Positions 24,801 through 35,490 of a stretch of DNA of 64,000 bases are shown here, piece after piece. This stretch comes from Chromobotia macracanthus (taxonomy: Eukaryota > Chordata > Actinopteri > Cypriniformes > Botiidae), in NCBI GenBank assembly GCA_036877525.1, contig JAZGTH010000041.1, positions 1,116,001 to 1,180,000 on the forward strand, in the 5' to 3' direction. Position 1 is the stretch's first letter. Each line of letters opens with the position of its first letter. A program made the position numbers and the translations under genes. The notes below the pieces were generated by a model. The model ran no database searches. It was given only the letters and a program-made list of their open reading frames with translations, and was not told the origin of the DNA.

Positions 24801-25741
24801 CAAAGAATCTCGAATATAAAAGTGTTGAATTTGTTTCATGTGGTGTTATACAGTTCCTGTGCTCCATGTGTAATTTTGTTGATGAAAAATGACAAGGTAT
24901 GTCTAAATATTTAACTAGACATGCTGTGTTTAATATTGTTCTGTCAAATACTGTACTGCCATATTGGGATGATTTATAAAGTCTTATTTAAACCTGTGTT
25001 TTAGGACAGAGTTTCATCCTCTCCAGTGGAGGGCAGCAGTCAGTCAGAATGCCCTGAAGCATTCCTCCCTGCAGAGCTCAAAGCTAGAGCAGAGTCAGGA
25101 AAAATTACCAGAGTCCTTCAAAATGTGTCCAGACTCACTTCATCTGCAGGATCCACTGACCAGAAATCAGAAATGGGTATATAAATTATATAATATTAAT
25201 TATATAAATACAGTGGTGTGAAAAGTGCTGAGCAAAAAGAACATAAAGGCTCGTCTCAGTTTTGCCAGAAAACATCTTGATGATCCCCAAGACTTGGGAA
25301 AATACTCTGTGGACTGACGAGACAAAAGCTGAACATTTTGGAAGGTGTGTGTCCCATTACATCTGGTGTAAAAGTAACATAGCATTTCAGAAAAAGAACA
25401 TCATACCAACAGTAAAATATGGTGGTAGTGTGATGGTCTGGGGCTGTTTTGCTGCTTCAGGACCTGGAAGATTTTCTGTGATAAATGGAGACATGAATTC
25501 TGCTGTCTACCAAAAAATCCTGAAGGACGATGTCCGACCATCTGTTCATGACCTCAAGCTGAAGCGAACTTGGGTTTTGTAGCAGGACAATGATCCAAAA
25601 CACACCAGCAAATTCACCTCTGAATGGCTGAAGAAAAACAAATTGAAGACTTTGGAGTGGCCTAGTCAAAGTCCTGACCTAAATCCTATTGAGATGCTGT
25701 GGCATGACCTTAAAAAGGCGGTTCACACTTTTTCACACCAC

Positions 25742-25772
<31 letters not shown>

Positions 25773-27935
25773 GGCCTAAATAATAGTCATGTGGGAGACA
25801 AAACTGCGTTAATTTGACTGATCTGTACTGTGCCAGTTTGCAGTCGGAAGGCTGTGGGTGAGGTGAATATCTGCACAGCTAAACAAAAAAGTGTGGAGGA
25901 GGCAGAAATGTACAAGCGCACTCAAAGGTAATATAAACATAGGCTATTCACAGTACTGTTCCTGTACTACAGGAACACTAGGCGTGGTTGCTTTGTACCA
26001 TGCCTAAGTGTGGGGACTATCACGCTTGCACTTAAAGTTCATCAGCAAGATGAGCCAGACCATTATAAACCTAAATATACTGATAACTAATTTAACTGAA
26101 ATGTTAACAGAAGTTGTTTGTTGTCATAATGAGTAGCTGTTGGCAATCACACTACAATGCGAACTGCACCTGAGCCCACTCAAACGATTGGGTCATTAAA
26201 CGAACCACACCCAGGCACAGTTTGGAGCGATCACACTGGTCAAATGACTCTGGGGGTCAAATGCTCTTCGGTGTGGTTCAGAGTGCCTAGTGTGATTACA
26301 CCCCTAAATTACAACATTTTGAATTTTTAAATGATTTAAAAGAATAGTTCTTACTCATAAAAAAATCTGCTGTTACTTTACTTATCTTCAGACTATCCAG
26401 GATGTAGATACCATTTTTGTCTTCGTTAGAACAATAAAAATATAAACTCTATGGATGACTTGTCTTTAAGATTAAAAAAAGCAGATACAGACAACACAAT
26501 CTCTGATTACTGCTAAAATATCAAGGTCTTATTATGCTAAATGATTGGTCTGTACAACAATCTGAACATTTATAACATAAGATATAATCCATAATCTCAG
26601 GTAAAATGTCCTGAACGCATCTGAAACATGAATTTCCTGTCACATCAAAAGGATGCAAAGGCATTTTAAAATAAGTCCAGACAATTCAGGTCATATATAT
26701 CCCAAGTGTCCTGACAGCATAGGAATGGGTTTGGTGATAAAATCATAAAAATATATCGAAATATCATATTTAATGAAAGTCTTTGTGTAAAAGCGCAGGC
26801 AAACAAGACAGTTCACGTCTCCTGTTGCAAATGGCACTGTTGTTATGGTAGTTGCACAAATTACATAGCTGTGCAATTCAGATGCTGAGGACCCGATTGC
26901 TGAGACTGGATTACTGCTAATAATGTTGCAAAGTAGTATTGTTTCTTTGGCATAAAACCTCAATATATCAAAGGAACTGTGGGGATTAATTTTGTGATCT
27001 GTATCTGCCTTTTTTACTTCCAAAGCACGGCACTAGCTGATTTGCATTATATTAACGAGAAAGGACAAAGGTTTCAGCTAAACATCTTTATTATTCTACG
27101 AAAGAAAAAAGGCACTTGTTGAAAAAATCACACATTGGATGGCTTGAGGGTAAATTAACAGCAGATTTTCATATTTGGGTGAACTTTTAATGTTCTTTTA
27201 GCTATTAATTTTCCTAAAGATCATGCTGTTTGACTAGTTTTTTGTAAACGTCAGGTTAGAATCAGAGATGCTATTACAGCTTGAGCATCGAAACCAGTGT
27301 TTTGGGGCTGGCAGGTTGGATTCATTTCTGTGAATTCTTTTAATTACTCAGAAATGTTTACAAATGTCTTGTTATTCTGACCTTAAGTCCTGGTGATAGA
27401 GGGTGGTTTGACTGGGATGTTCTGAGAGATGTTATTACACCAGACTGTTTGGTTACATATCAAGCTCTGGATTTGTGCTTACAGGCCTTTGACTATTGTT
27501 TGCAGGTTGTACAGTAAGTTAGAAGTCGAACAGAGGAAAGAGCTTCACAGTTGTCAGAAGACTTGTGCCAAAAACCGACAGAAGGCTAAAGAGTTTCAGA
27601 GGGTGAGATAAATGACCATCAGAAATATGTCCAGGTTATATTTCAGCCACAATCAATAAAACAAAATTGAAACGGTAAATTCTGCAATCTCTTCTGATGT
27701 GAGCTGACTTTTAGACTCTTTCAGCATTGATTGAAGATGAATGGATTTTTTTTTTTAAGTGATGAGTTGGAAAACATGCCAATTTAAATTGCTGATATTT
27801 TTTGTTAATTTTAGGGCAGTGCTCTGTATATTTTAACAACATAATCTTGCTCTCAATCAGCATTAACATGTGAGATGTGATGCTTCTCTTTTACAGAAGA
27901 CACTGGAAAAGCTGAGGGCTAAGCAAAAACAATGA
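6890..27935 (+). CDS. cep295: Centrosomal protein 295 (29 coding exons)
   Basis: CEP295 (KIAA1731; fly Ana1) acts at centrioles in assembly and in centriole-to-centrosome conversion. Coding exons: 6890-6997, 7335-7535, 7737-7861, 7951-8044, 8120-8233, 8379-8525, 9888-10071, 10355-10486, 10582-10800, 10882-11003, 11833-11985, 12078-12139, 12818-13055, 15794-16216, 16994-17168 (start uncertain, 17012 possible), 17255-17410, 17591-17680, 18277-18305, 18817-18937, 19363-19548, 19637-19753, 21028-21122, 21207-21828, 22617-23077, 24372-24548, 25005-25176, 25837-25927, 27506-27602, 27897-27935. Phases agree throughout, giving about 1,649 residues. The N-terminus ('RLRLSPNEEAQLVREE', then 'VREQER') and the basic, coiled-coil-rich first 350 residues match the vertebrate family. 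'QHELSAIQEVETP' lies in exon 16. Exons 26-29 form the ALMS motif shared with ALMS1, ending 'KTLEKLRAKQKQ'. The ATG at 6890 is chosen because the family begins there and no upstream in-frame ATG exists. It is shorter than human CEP295 (about 2,600 residues), mainly in the poorly conserved middle. Confidence 0.93.
8655..8845. repeat. Cyprinid dispersed repeat in cep295 intron 6 (copy 1)
   Basis: Starts near 'gggatagttcactcaaa' and ends near 'aggtgaactatgccttta', which are inverted termini. The interior contains eroded 'gacatgagtaagtgatg'. This family is extremely common in cyprinid genomes. Confidence 0.6.
9345..9600. repeat. Cyprinid dispersed repeat in cep295 intron 6 (copy 2)
   Basis: Contains 'aaaggaatagttcttcca', 'catttactcaccctcatg', 'aggtattttgaagtatgttggt' and 'cccattgacttcaattgt', then 'gtgaactatctcc'. 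It is the same family as 8655-8845 in a longer form. Confidence 0.65.
11317..11655. repeat. Possible hAT-like MITE in cep295 intron 10
   Basis: AT-rich segment bounded by 'taggactgcaagatat' and 'gtagagtcctgct', imperfect inverted termini. A related single end 'agggctgcacaatattg' is near 10123 in intron 7. There is no coding content. Confidence 0.4.
14335..14715 (+). mobile_element. Tc1-like transposon fragment in cep295 intron 13
   Basis: Homologous to the N-terminal (helix-turn-helix) half of fish Tc1 transposase genes: 'gccatgagttcaaaggaact', 'agagctctgaaacaggatta', 'cacatctggggaaggctac', 'cctccatttctcaaatggaag', 'ctttatggatgagtggct', and ending 'gattctctggtctgattga'. The catalytic half is absent and several indels break the frame. 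Plus orientation, same as cep295. Confidence 0.6.
15161..15625. repeat. MITE family A, copy 1 (cep295 intron 13)
   Basis: Imperfect inverted ends 'ctagtgatgttttcatcc' and 'ggtgaatggaaacaactag'. The interior matches 54160-54520 over several hundred bases ('cttggctaaggcaatttcag', 'atgcaatatcccaaaatgtg'). It is non-coding and ends about 170 bases before exon 14. Confidence 0.6.
18445..18652 (+). repeat. 18-bp minisatellite in cep295 intron 18
   Basis: About 11.5 near-perfect tandem copies of the 18-mer CGTCTGCGTGTTTGCGTG. Because the unit is a multiple of three and lacks stops in most frames, spurious open frames appear on both strands. It sits about 140 bases after the exon 18 donor. Alternating purine-pyrimidine (TGCGTGCG) runs may favour non-B DNA. 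Near-identity of units suggests recent expansion. Confidence 0.95.
20600..20839. repeat. Short MITE in cep295 intron 21
   Basis: A 240-base element with inverted ends: 'aagctaggtgcatactgtg' at the left and 'cgtatagtgtgcctggctt' at the right. No coding content. Confidence 0.6.
23460..23930. repeat. Imperfect direct repeat in cep295 intron 24
   Basis: About 23470-23615 and 23755-23920 are diverged copies of one another. They share 'gtataggcagcagat/gtataagcagcagatta', a 'gctg-aac-tgcttt/ggcttggttct' block, 'tgcgtgcagcgagc/tgcgcacagtgaac' and a final 'ttctcctcacaccccc/ttcctcttttcatcccc'. Identity of the parent element is not known. Confidence 0.5.
25211..25742 (+). mobile_element. 5'-truncated Tc1-like transposon in cep295 intron 26
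   Basis: Inverted termini 'cagtggtgtgaaaagtg' (25211) and 'cactttttcacaccact' (ending 25742) bound a transposase catalytic domain. Visible blocks are 'LWTDETK' (first Asp at about 25315), 'GGSVMVWGCFAASGPG', 'QDNDPKHTS' (second Asp) and 'SPDLNPIEMLW' (Glu), i.e. a DD34E triad. A stop interrupts the frame at 25580-25582 and the DNA-binding N-terminus is missing, so it cannot be autonomous. A TA dinucleotide precedes the left end, fitting Tc1/mariner target choice. Confidence 0.85.
25743..25772 (+). repeat. (TAGA)n microsatellite abutting the Tc1-like element
   Basis: About seven tetranucleotide units begin at the right terminal repeat of the transposon. Confidence 0.85.
25960..26312. repeat. 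MITE family B, copy 1 (cep295 intron 27)
   Basis: Shares ends and interior with 48688-49232: 'actaggc-tggtt-cttgtacc', 'cttgcacttaaagttca', 'gttgtcataatga', 'cgatcacactggt', 'cagagtgcct-gtgtga-tacaccc'. The ends are roughly inverted, hAT-MITE-like. No coding content. Confidence 0.6.
26330..27195. repeat. Cyprinid dispersed repeat, diverged copy (cep295 intron 27)
   Basis: Opens with 'aaaagaatagttcttactc' and closes with 'cagattttcatatttgggtgaact', the same inverted termini as the copies in intron 6. The interior is AT-rich and non-coding. Confidence 0.45.
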
Positions 27936-27968
27936 TGAACAGAAGACTGTTGGTGTCATGTTTAGTCT

Positions 27969-27974
27969 AATAAA
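27969..27974 (+). terminator. cep295 polyadenylation signal
   Basis: AATAAA lies 34 bases after the stop codon at 27933-27935. This is close, but it is the first canonical signal. Confidence 0.6.
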
Positions 27975-29780
27975 TGATAATGCTGGCAAGCATTTTTAGT
28001 TTGTATTTTAAGTATAATTTTATGTATTTTTGTGCATTTTAAGTAAAGTTTCTATACATCACTAGAAGTGTCTTTAGGATAGCACATGTAACTGAAAGGG
28101 GATTTTAAACTGGAGATTTCCAAAAATTATACCCAAAATTTGCTATAATGATCTTTAAACCAGGTTCAGTAGAGGTTCTTAATGGGCTTCCTAAACTGTT
28201 CACACACCATTTCTAGACAGACAAAACTTGATCTGTCCTCAGCATGTCTTAAGGGTGCATGACAGGTTTAGGGATGGTGCTGCCTGCTGGTAAAGAATTC
28301 TGCAAATTGCTCTGTAGTGGTTTTGGGGTTTGAGTGTGAAGCGCTGAAACCCTGTTGTTTTTAAGATTATTTTGCCATAACTGATCATGGAGACCAAATA
28401 ATAAGTCTTAACGAAGTGAAACTTGGCCAGATGGTAGGTCTCATTTTGGGGAGAAGCTGAAATGCAAAGCTGAAATGATCTCTCATTTAGATTGGGATGA
28501 TTACTGACTGGCATTATTTACATAATTGTAAGCATAATTACATAAGTTTTAATTTCATTTCTATAACATTTCAGTTTTGCATTATTGCAAAGCAGCTTTG
28601 CATAAAATGCGCTTTAGCATAACAACCTAAAAAAAGTAAATAATACAGAAACTATATCTTAAAGGTATGAAAAAACAATAAATAAGCTTAACAGAAAATA
28701 CAGTTTAGAACAGAAAAAAACAGTAGAGAAATGGGCTTTACATGACATTTTAGCTTGTAACTCGGCACAAATCCATCAAAGACAAGACAAAAAACAGTAT
28801 AAAAGGAAAATTACAAGACTACATAAAAGAAATTGCAATAATTCCACACTATTTTATGCACTATTAACTGTTAAAAATAAGTGTATAAAGGATTGTAATG
28901 GACTGGTAAATTCGTAGTGATATTGAGAAAGTATTTGTGGCAGCATGTCATCAGTTTCCCAGTAAGCATGCCAATAAGGACAGTGGCAAGAAACGAATAA
29001 AACATTTGGGAGGAACCAGGCTCAAGGGGAAGAGCCAGTTCTTACACATTAACAAAACATTGCTGCAACTAGATCAGTGATTTTGTCGCTAGATTTAGCA
29101 ACTTTTTAGACCACCATAGCGACTTTTTCAAAACCGTGACTAGTGGCAAAGCTAGTTGTTTTTTTTTTTTGGCAAACCTTAGCTTCTTTCAGTAGACAGT
29201 AGACTTTATGAGGTTCTTTAAATGAGGTATTGCCTGTTGCTTTAAGGACACAAATAAAGCAAAGGTGCAGGACAGTGTAATGCCTTGTATTATTCTCTTT
29301 TTCAGTTGAAAATATAGAAGTTTTGTAAAATGACACATCGCAACAATTTCCAGCTCCAATCTATTTTGTGGTATTGCAAGTGGATGCACTTCATTTATTC
29401 ATTGAACAGCACCATCTTGACAGTTTTTTTCCCCAGAGAAAGTAGCTTAATTGAACAAAGACCCCTATAAATTTAAAGACAGATAAGCAAGTTTTGCTCA
29501 TCTCAGTGAATTTGCAAGTCTTACATTTAAGCAAAGTATGCAGTTCTGCTTCAAGTCTTTTGACTTGCATCAATAAAATCTGAATTATCAATATTTTTGC
29601 TTTGGTCGGCTATATTGAGTTTTAGGGCAGCTATAAATAATATTGAACTTTGTTTGTTGCTAAATTAGAAAAGCAAAAAAACACATTTTTAAACAGTAAG
29701 TGTCCCAAAACCAGGGACACTTACTGACAGGCTATTAAAATCTTAAGAATCTAAAGAAAAGTTCTGAAATTGACATATTT
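27975..29780. other. Intergenic sequence after cep295
   Basis: AT-rich. No gene, RNA or confident transposon seen. Small open frames lack recognisable motifs. Confidence 0.4.
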
Positions 29781-29789
29781 AACATCCTT

Positions 29790-30010
29790 CAGGTCAGGGA
29801 TTTTCAAACTGAGGGTCACAGTGGGATAAGGTGGGTTGTGCATACTGCAAAGTAAAAGTGGGCAAGGAGAGTGGGAACCACTGTTGCAACCAGGGAGCAA
29901 GGTGCCTTGATCAAGGGCACCCCAGCTGTTATTTTCCGGCATTGAAAATGATCGAGCAAACTTCTGGTTAAAAGTGACACTAACCAGTAGGCCACAGGCC
30001 CCAGCAGTTG
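29790..30010 (-). repeat. tRNA-like SINE or MITE tail
   Basis: 'ggtgccttgatcaagggcacc', then 'cttctggttaaaag' and 'ctaaccagtaggccacag', are the familiar antisense tRNA-like segment of fish short repeats: promoter box B-like sequence followed by an anticodon-arm relic. Too diverged to call a subfamily. Confidence 0.45.
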
Positions 30011-31250
30011 TTTACAGTGCACTTAGTCACAGCTGTTGTGGTAAATAAGACAAAAAAAACTGCTTTTTTCCAAAAATATTTGTAAGCCTCTGCTTCTAGG
30101 TTGAGTGGGTCAACTTCAGCTACTATAGGTGATGTTTGTCCAAATTAATAAGCTTGATGTTAGGCCTTCTGACTATCTGTAGTAACATGAGGAATTAGTA
30201 CCATGAATAGTGGGCAATCAATCAATGCACATGAATTGTGATATTGAGTTTAATGTTAAATGAAGACCTCGCACAACAGGAAAACATAAAAGATCATATA
30301 TTTAGTCTAGTCATTCAACAACTGGAGACCACTGTTACAAGTTGTACCTAAAACCACAAAACAGGTGAAAAAAAATGTTGGCTGTAATATGGGCTGTAGG
30401 GTCCAGATAAGTTTTTCCAACTTGTTCTGGAAAATCTTGGCCTATGCTTTCAAAACCTAAACTGAATTGTCTCAGTGTTTATTTTGAGGCAAATAAATAA
30501 AAACGGTTGTAAAATAAAAAGATGTATTATAGGAAAAATGTGTGTAAAGGGGATTAATATTTTGTGAGGTTTGTTCACAAAAAGCATTCTCCACCACAAA
30601 TGTAATTATTTATGAACAAGTTCACTCAAAATTAATGGTAATAGATCTATTCTCCACCATTCCCTATGTAAGGGGAAACAATATATATACATATATACAT
30701 GTATTAATAATTGATTAAGATCTATCAATGATATAGGAATTCTTAATCAATGTAATACATGGATTTAACACTTATAGAGCATGTAGCAAAGATCACATGA
30801 AACACCATTACAATGATGTAGCTAATCGAATGTCAAATCAACGAAACTGTGTTGTTTAAAACACCATTTCATTCATGGAAACAGTTAATTTAGCTCAAAG
30901 GAAAATACATACAATTAATTGTCATTAAATATACATATTTTGTAGTACCTGATCAGCAGGAGTGATTATAATAATCAGCTTTAGCATTCGTCCAGCGAGT
31001 GCATACACGGTCTTACTGAATCTAAGAAACATTATTTGTCTGGCCTTGAAAACAACGCTTCTCTGCTTTAACTGGACTTAGAGCATTTAGAAAGATTGAA
31101 CACAGTTTAAGGGATGTTATTTGGGAGCATTAAATGCAGCAACAATCAAGGGTAAATACACATGGATGAATACACTACACTACAGGGGAAACGTAACAAA
31201 TAACTAGACATAAGCATACACACATTAAACACAACCAAATGTAAGGAAAG
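30011..31250. other. Unassigned AT-rich intergenic region
   Basis: No gene or element recognised. A near-palindromic AT stretch lies around 30680-30770 ('tattaataattgattaagatc' against 'cttaatcaatgtaatacat'). Confidence 0.4.
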
Positions 31251-31255
31251 CAAGG

Positions 31256-31273
31256 AGAGAGAGAGAGAGAGGA
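31256..31273 (+). repeat. (GA)n microsatellite
   Basis: A short run of GA dinucleotides just before an unassigned repeat that begins 'gatgttacgccc'. Confidence 0.7.
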
Positions 31274-31274
31274 T

Positions 31275-31900
31275 GTTACGCCCATACAAAATTAAATTGC
31301 AGCTATTCTATGTGTATAGAAATCAGTTACTTGCATTGAGCTCTAGTGTAGTGCGCGAATCCAAATGCCCATGGAGAGTGAGTCCTAAGTGGTTTAAACG
31401 TGATGAAGTTCATTGAGTTCCAGAGATCAACGAAGTTAGCTGAAGTGTTGTCCCGAGTCTGTCTCAAAGGGATTGAGCCAGAGGTTGGACCCCCCCTCCC
31501 CTTGTGGGGGACGGGTGCCAGGACCGAAGGTCCTTGATTGAAGAGTAGAAGAGACCAAAAGCAAGAAGACGAAGACAAAAAAAATAAGACTAGGCTAAAC
31601 TGTTGGCAGTCATCGGTTACACCCAGTGAAACCAAAATAACTAATAAGCGTTAAGCAGGCAAAAGTTTCTTTGTCTCACTCAAAACCTTAATTTGCATGT
31701 TTTATGGCCAGATGGCACATTTGCAAATATTAATCCAGGTTATTGTAGAAAGACTATCATGCTTGTTATGGTTACACAACATAGTCTGTTGGAAAATTAG
31801 AAGACGATCTGTTAGATATTAAATATGACAGAGTTTGAAATGCATTAAGTTGTGATTCATCCTAATGCATGAATGCAAACAAAACATCAATCCAAACTTG
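31275..31900. other. Unassigned repeat-like segment
   Basis: Contains a GC-rich hairpin near 31488-31535 ('ggaccccccctccccttgtg', and the short palindrome 'aggaccgaaggtcct'). The layout recalls an LTR, but I cannot define its ends. Confidence 0.3.
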
Positions 31901-32085
31901 CATAACTATCTACAGGACTGTTAAAAGATGAACTATTAAAGCAAAGCAGGATTTACAAGCCTGCTGGAGTGTTTTTGAAACTGCAACCACCAATCTGGAT
32001 GAGCTCACACATACAGTAACCTCATATGTCAGTTTCTGTGAGGATATGTGCATCCCAACCAGGACAGTTGTATCATAATGATAAA
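31900..32085 (+). pseudogene. LINE ORF2 fragment
   Basis: 'QDLQACWSVFETATTNLDELT' and 'SYVSFCEDMCIPTRTV' read in one plus frame, followed by 'NDKP'. This is the linker between endonuclease and reverse transcriptase of fish LINEs. It is cut off abruptly at about 32085, where DIRS sequence begins. Confidence 0.55.
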
Positions 32086-32335
32086 CCATTACAGCAAAAC
32101 TCAAACAGCTTCGTCACAAGGCCGAGCCACTGTCCTTACGAGCATAAAAGCTCATTCTGCTATAATGTCTTCGTGTGCTTGGTCTAAAGGGCGTTCTATT
32201 CAGGACATTTATCAAGCGGCTGGCTGGTCTTTGCAGAACACTTTCGCCAGATTCTATCATTTGGATGTATCATCCCTGGCCTCCCAAATGCTTTCGGTAA
32301 GTGAAAATCTCCCTTCAACCTCTATTGCTTAAATG
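32086..32335 (+). pseudogene. DIRS tyrosine recombinase C-terminal fragment
   Basis: 'KAHSAIMSSCAWSKGRSIQDI' and 'AAGWSLQNTFARFYHLDV' correspond to the catalytic C-terminus. The 'HSTR' arginine of the active site is replaced ('HSAI'), while the terminal Tyr in 'RFYHLDV' remains. Upstream recombinase, RT and gag are missing. Confidence 0.75.
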
Positions 32336-33150
32336 TGTCACGCTTAGATGTGTCAGCTGTCGCCGTTTATACTTGTTCTCGAACTCATTGTTACGGCGTT
32401 CACTCACTGTAGTCTTATTTTAGCAGTTTGTTACTGCAAGCTTGCTGTTGACTCTGTGCTCAGACTTGGTATGAGTGTGAGGGTTTTTCTCATGCAGCCT
32501 GTTCTTACTGTGTTAGAAGCATCTACTTCTTTGTTATTTTGCATGGCGCTGTTGCTGTGTTGTATTTTTATTGTACACCCGGCACAGCTGCGTTCACTAT
32601 TACTGTACTTTTGCAGGAACCGAGGTTACGATAGTAACCGAACACGTTTATTCTTATTGACTAATGAGATTTTAATGGATAGCTCTCTGATCCATAACTA
32701 GACTTATGTGGAGAGTGATTTGGGGAAATCAAAGAAGAAGAAAAGAGCAATGTGAATACAGTTATTTGCATTCTTGAAGTGTCTGTTAGATGAGTTGCCA
32801 TCTGTCACGCATTTGGCTCACACTCTCACTCAGCCCAAATAAATAACAAGCCAACGTAAAGTAAAGAGTACATAGCCAAACATCTGCTCATATGATTTTT
32901 TTCTGTTTGGATGTTGCTTAATGTGGTTTTTGAAGTACACTATCAAGACAGCCATGACAAAAATAATGTGCATTTATTAGTGTAATTACGGTAAATATCA
33001 CAACAGTAGATAAACTCAGAAGCGTTTTCATTTATCGAAAATAGAACGAAATGTGTTTGTGTTATCTTTATTATTTTAAGGGGGAATTGTGGTGCTATTT
33101 TTCTAATCAATATTAAAATAATGGTATTACATGTTTGTCTTTAAAGAAGT
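32336..33150 (+). repeat. DIRS 3' region, copy 2
   Basis: 'ggaaccgaggttacgatagt' near 32617 is a motif typical of DIRS termini. 32806-32962 matches 965-1135 and 33075-33150 matches 2145-2220, so this copy keeps the two blocks close together. Confidence 0.65.
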
Positions 33151-33938
33151 CTCTCAATCTTTTCTTGTGGAGTGTATATTTTTAATTGTTTTATTACTAT
33201 GGTTTTTTTTATACATTTTATATTAATCACTTGATGTTTTTATGAAAACTGATTTATTAAACTTGCTTATGAGCCCTGACCTGAGAAGAAAGACAGTTGT
33301 GTGACAAAAAGGAGATGTTACAGAAAATGAAATGTTTCAGTTAGAGGCGTGGGTTGATGCTTGCACGAGCAGATGACCTCGGATGTCTGAAGGGAAGGAG
33401 TCAGATAGAGAGAAGAATAGGGTGTTTTGTGCGTGTTGTTCTCTGATTTGTAGGGTGCAGCTGTTCTCTGAGAAGTGGTGTGACTTGCCAAGGACTGCCG
33501 GATGATGTGGAAGAATGGAGTCAGATAACAGCGAGGAGGGCGTTGCTGGAAAACATCTAAAAAGCAGAGTGTTAGAGTAGGAAGGCAGAGCTCGCATGTA
33601 TACAGCGCTGGATTTACTCTTGGCTTTCTGTACTTGATCATGAATAAATTGTTAAACTTTAGTCGTGTCTTCTACCTCATTTTTGAATGCGCATGGACAA
33701 AGTTTAGTCCAACATTCTTCAAACTATTTCATGTATACATCCATTTTTGAACGTGATTATACAATGAAAAGGTTACTTGTGAAATATAGACAAAATTAAA
33801 AATTATTTCTAAAGACCTCCAACTGTAAGTGTCCCTTTAAAAATTTGTTTTTCTGTAGCAGTATTTTAAAAATGTAAGTAATTTAGACTGGCAAATGAAG
33901 ACTTGTACAACATATATTCACAATGAGTTTAAAAACAG

Positions 33939-33940
<2 letters not shown>
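33151..33940. other. Repeat-like intergenic sequence, possible solo LTR end
   Basis: 33370-33665 has internal repeats of 'ggagtcagata' and ends 'catgaataaattgttaaact', resembling an LTR poly(A) region. No coding domain or clear LTR boundaries are visible. Confidence 0.3.

Positions 33941-33983
<43 letters not shown>
33941..33983. repeat. (TA)n microsatellite
   Basis: An uninterrupted TA run of about 21 units. Confidence 0.95.
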
Positions 33984-33986
<3 letters not shown>

Positions 33987-34249
33987 TAGTGAAGTATAAG
34001 ATTACATTTCCAAACATTATTTTTGCCATTAATTGTAGTAATTCAGTGAGTTTTTTGTATGCACAAGGAGACTGACAACAGCCAGTGCTCCACAAAGAGA
34101 TCCGATCTCACAATCATCGAGTCTGTCTGTGATTACATTATAAACCAGCAGAAAAAACTGAAACAAACTAAATCCAGAAGAACTGTGGCAGTGTGACACT
34201 TGTCTCGCCACTTGTGTGTGTGTGTATGTATATATATATTTTAGTATTA

Positions 34250-35490
34250 AAGCTGAAGATTTTAAAATTTTACATTTGTAAATATAAAATCTACACAAAA
34301 ACAGAATTAGGTTTATTACAAAACATTGGGATATTTTTTACTGTGAAACATATCTCACCAACTAGGTGTATTGATACGTTCAGGAACAGGAACTTTCCTA
34401 ATGATAGAGTATTTATTTTGAAAAGCATGCATATACCAGATTGAATAGCATCCATAATTATGGCAAACTCTTCAGGAGTTACTAGTATATTGTATTTTGA
34501 AAGAAATGTTGTATACCTAAAAAGCAAACATTCCTCATTAAAGAGCTGACTGACATGTACTATTTCATTACTGAATCATTGATTATAGAAAAAAAAATTT
34601 AAATTAATAAAGTTGTATTTTGTGAGAATTTAATATCACTGATTTCTTCAAATAATTTTGAGTGGAAGTTGAGCTTTTAAGTGGAAGTAATTCACACTTA
34701 TTTAGATTAAAATGTAATCCTGAAGCTTCAGAGAAGTGCTGAAGAGTACCTAGGGCTGCCGGTATTTGGAGAGTACCTTTAAGAACAAAGCAGTGTTGTC
34801 TGCTAACTGATTATATTATCAGTTAGCAGGAAATACATATTCTTATGTATTATATGTTATTATCTTATTCTTATATGTATTTCCAATATTACTGCATTTT
34901 AGGTGACTTGCTTTAATATATGAACTTAAAGAAAAAGATAGGGAGACTGGACATTCCTGTCTAACACCATGTTTTGAATAGAATCTGGGAGAGGCACTGT
35001 TATTTAATTTAGTAGAGCTATTACTATTCATATACAACATTTTGACCATATTACAAAATGGGTCAGCAAAACCAATTTAATGTAGTGCTTGGAACAGAAA
35101 TTCATGTTCTAGCATATCAAATGCTCAATAATAATCTAAAAATAAGATAAAAAAAAGCTTTCTTTTTAAAGTAAATGTGAGTAATCGAATGTATCTATCT
35201 AATATTAAACGTATATTGTTTGAAATATGTCTGTTAGGCAGAAATCCTGATTTTGTTTCATCAATAATAGAATTTAGAAGATATTTTAATCTTTTGGCAA
35301 AAACTAATGCTAATAATAATGCTAATAATTTTGTAAACTTACCTGAGGGTGACAAGAGTACAGCTGAGCAGAGTGATGACGATGATGTTCCATGATCCTC
35401 CTGAGAGCTTATCCTGAAGACTACCCAAACGTAACACTCCAAAACAATTACAGGAGATACCAAAAGGTTCCTGACTGGACAGATTTATTT
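34250..35490 (-). pseudogene. L1-like LINE reverse transcriptase remnant
   Basis: Minus-strand blocks in order: 'FAKRLKYLLNSIIDETKSGF' and 'PNRHISNNIRLILD' (35320-35180), 'MLYMNSNSSTKLNN...GVRQECPVS' (35040-34940), 'QLADNTALFLKG' where the catalytic DD pair has become DN (about 34820-34780), 'LNKCELLPLKSS' (34710-34670), then 'FLSKYNILVTPEEFAIIMDA' (34510-34450). The order matches fish L1/Tx1-type ORF2. The endonuclease is absent and frames shift several times. Confidence 0.7.
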
